Shown here: positions 9,888 through 9,960 of the stretch, piece after piece
Layout: each line of letters begins with the position of its first letter
Numbering within the stretch: position 1 is the stretch's first letter
NCBI GenBank assembly: GCA_002342165.1
Contig: DDPM01000004.1
Location: 60,354 to 70,313, forward strand
From: Hylemonella sp. UBA2468
GTDB lineage: Bacteria; Pseudomonadota; Gammaproteobacteria; Burkholderiales; Burkholderiaceae_C
Direction of reading: 5' to 3'
Length of the DNA: 9,960 nucleotides
Made by a program: the position numbers and the translations under genes
Notes under the pieces: generated by a model
Told to the model about the DNA's origin: nothing
Databases searched by the model: none
What the model saw: only the letters and a program-made list of their open reading frames with translations

Positions 9888-9960
9888 AATGGATTTACCT
9901 AAAATCACCCCAATAAACAGGCCAAACAGAATCAGATCGACTTTTGCAGCCATGGAAAAT
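9861..9960 (-). CDS. Possible hydrophobic C-terminal tail of an upstream gene, or small membrane ORF (partial)
   Basis: The minus-strand frame is open from the right edge to TAG at 9863-9861. It reads MAAKVDLILFGLFIGVILGK and then SIFTTHLAIL, with the methionine at 9953. It looks like one transmembrane helix with sensible codon use. The plus-strand alternative over the same bases would need several AGA, AGG and ATA codons. It may be the end of a membrane protein gene 56 bases before iorA and so part of the same operon, or a small ORF. No family can be named from 33 codons. Confidence 0.35.
   Translation of the reverse strand, partial: FSMAAKVDLILFGLFIGVILGKSIFTTHLAIL

Noticed and set aside
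9889..9960. Possible divergent regulator start on the plus strand (ATG 9889 or 9952)
   Set aside because: No ribosome site, and its codons include AGG, two AGA and ATA, unlike real genes here; the minus-strand reading is better.

Overview
The window looks like a catabolic gene cluster from a Gram-negative proteobacterium, most likely a betaproteobacterium of the Burkholderiales type. This rests on the GC-rich coding, the TRAP-type transporter, and a 3-hydroxyanthranilate dioxygenase that matches, residue for residue at its metal and substrate sites, what I recall of the Cupriavidus enzyme. The taxonomic call is inference only.

Layout. On the plus strand, the left edge cuts into an aryl-CoA ligase of the benzoate/2-aminobenzoate type (2-1144; N-terminus missing). 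Everything else is on the minus strand and reads right to left as one long run: a 2-oxoacid:acceptor oxidoreductase alpha subunit (iorA-like, 9804-7657), its beta subunit (7660-6116, 4-base overlap), a complete TRAP transporter (binding protein 6043-5075, small permease 5074-4538, large permease 4524-3211), a DapA-superfamily aldolase or hydratase-like protein (3061-2081), and 3-hydroxyanthranilate 3,4-dioxygenase (1874-1269), which converges on the ligase. A hydrophobic C-terminal tail of a further gene seems to enter at the right edge (9960-9861).

How the genes may work together (inference). The TRAP system would import an organic, probably aromatic, carboxylate. The CoA ligase, the ring-cleaving dioxygenase, the lyase-like enzyme and the thiamine-diphosphate 2-oxoacid oxidoreductase would then process it. 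The parts point to anthranilate, 3-hydroxyanthranilate or tryptophan/indole-type chemistry, but no described pathway I know combines all of them.

The gaps are more interesting than usual. Three short coding-like scraps (1159-1281 plus; 1881-2060 minus; about 3092-3160 minus) border the dioxygenase and the DapA-like gene. The dctM-dapA gap also holds overlapping hairpins and a weak terminator-like element. Base composition changes at the junction of the TRAP binding protein and small permease: visibly GC-rich to the left, near 50% GC to the right. Together these suggest a mosaic cluster with deletions. I see no tRNA, rRNA, CRISPR array, insertion sequence or transposase.
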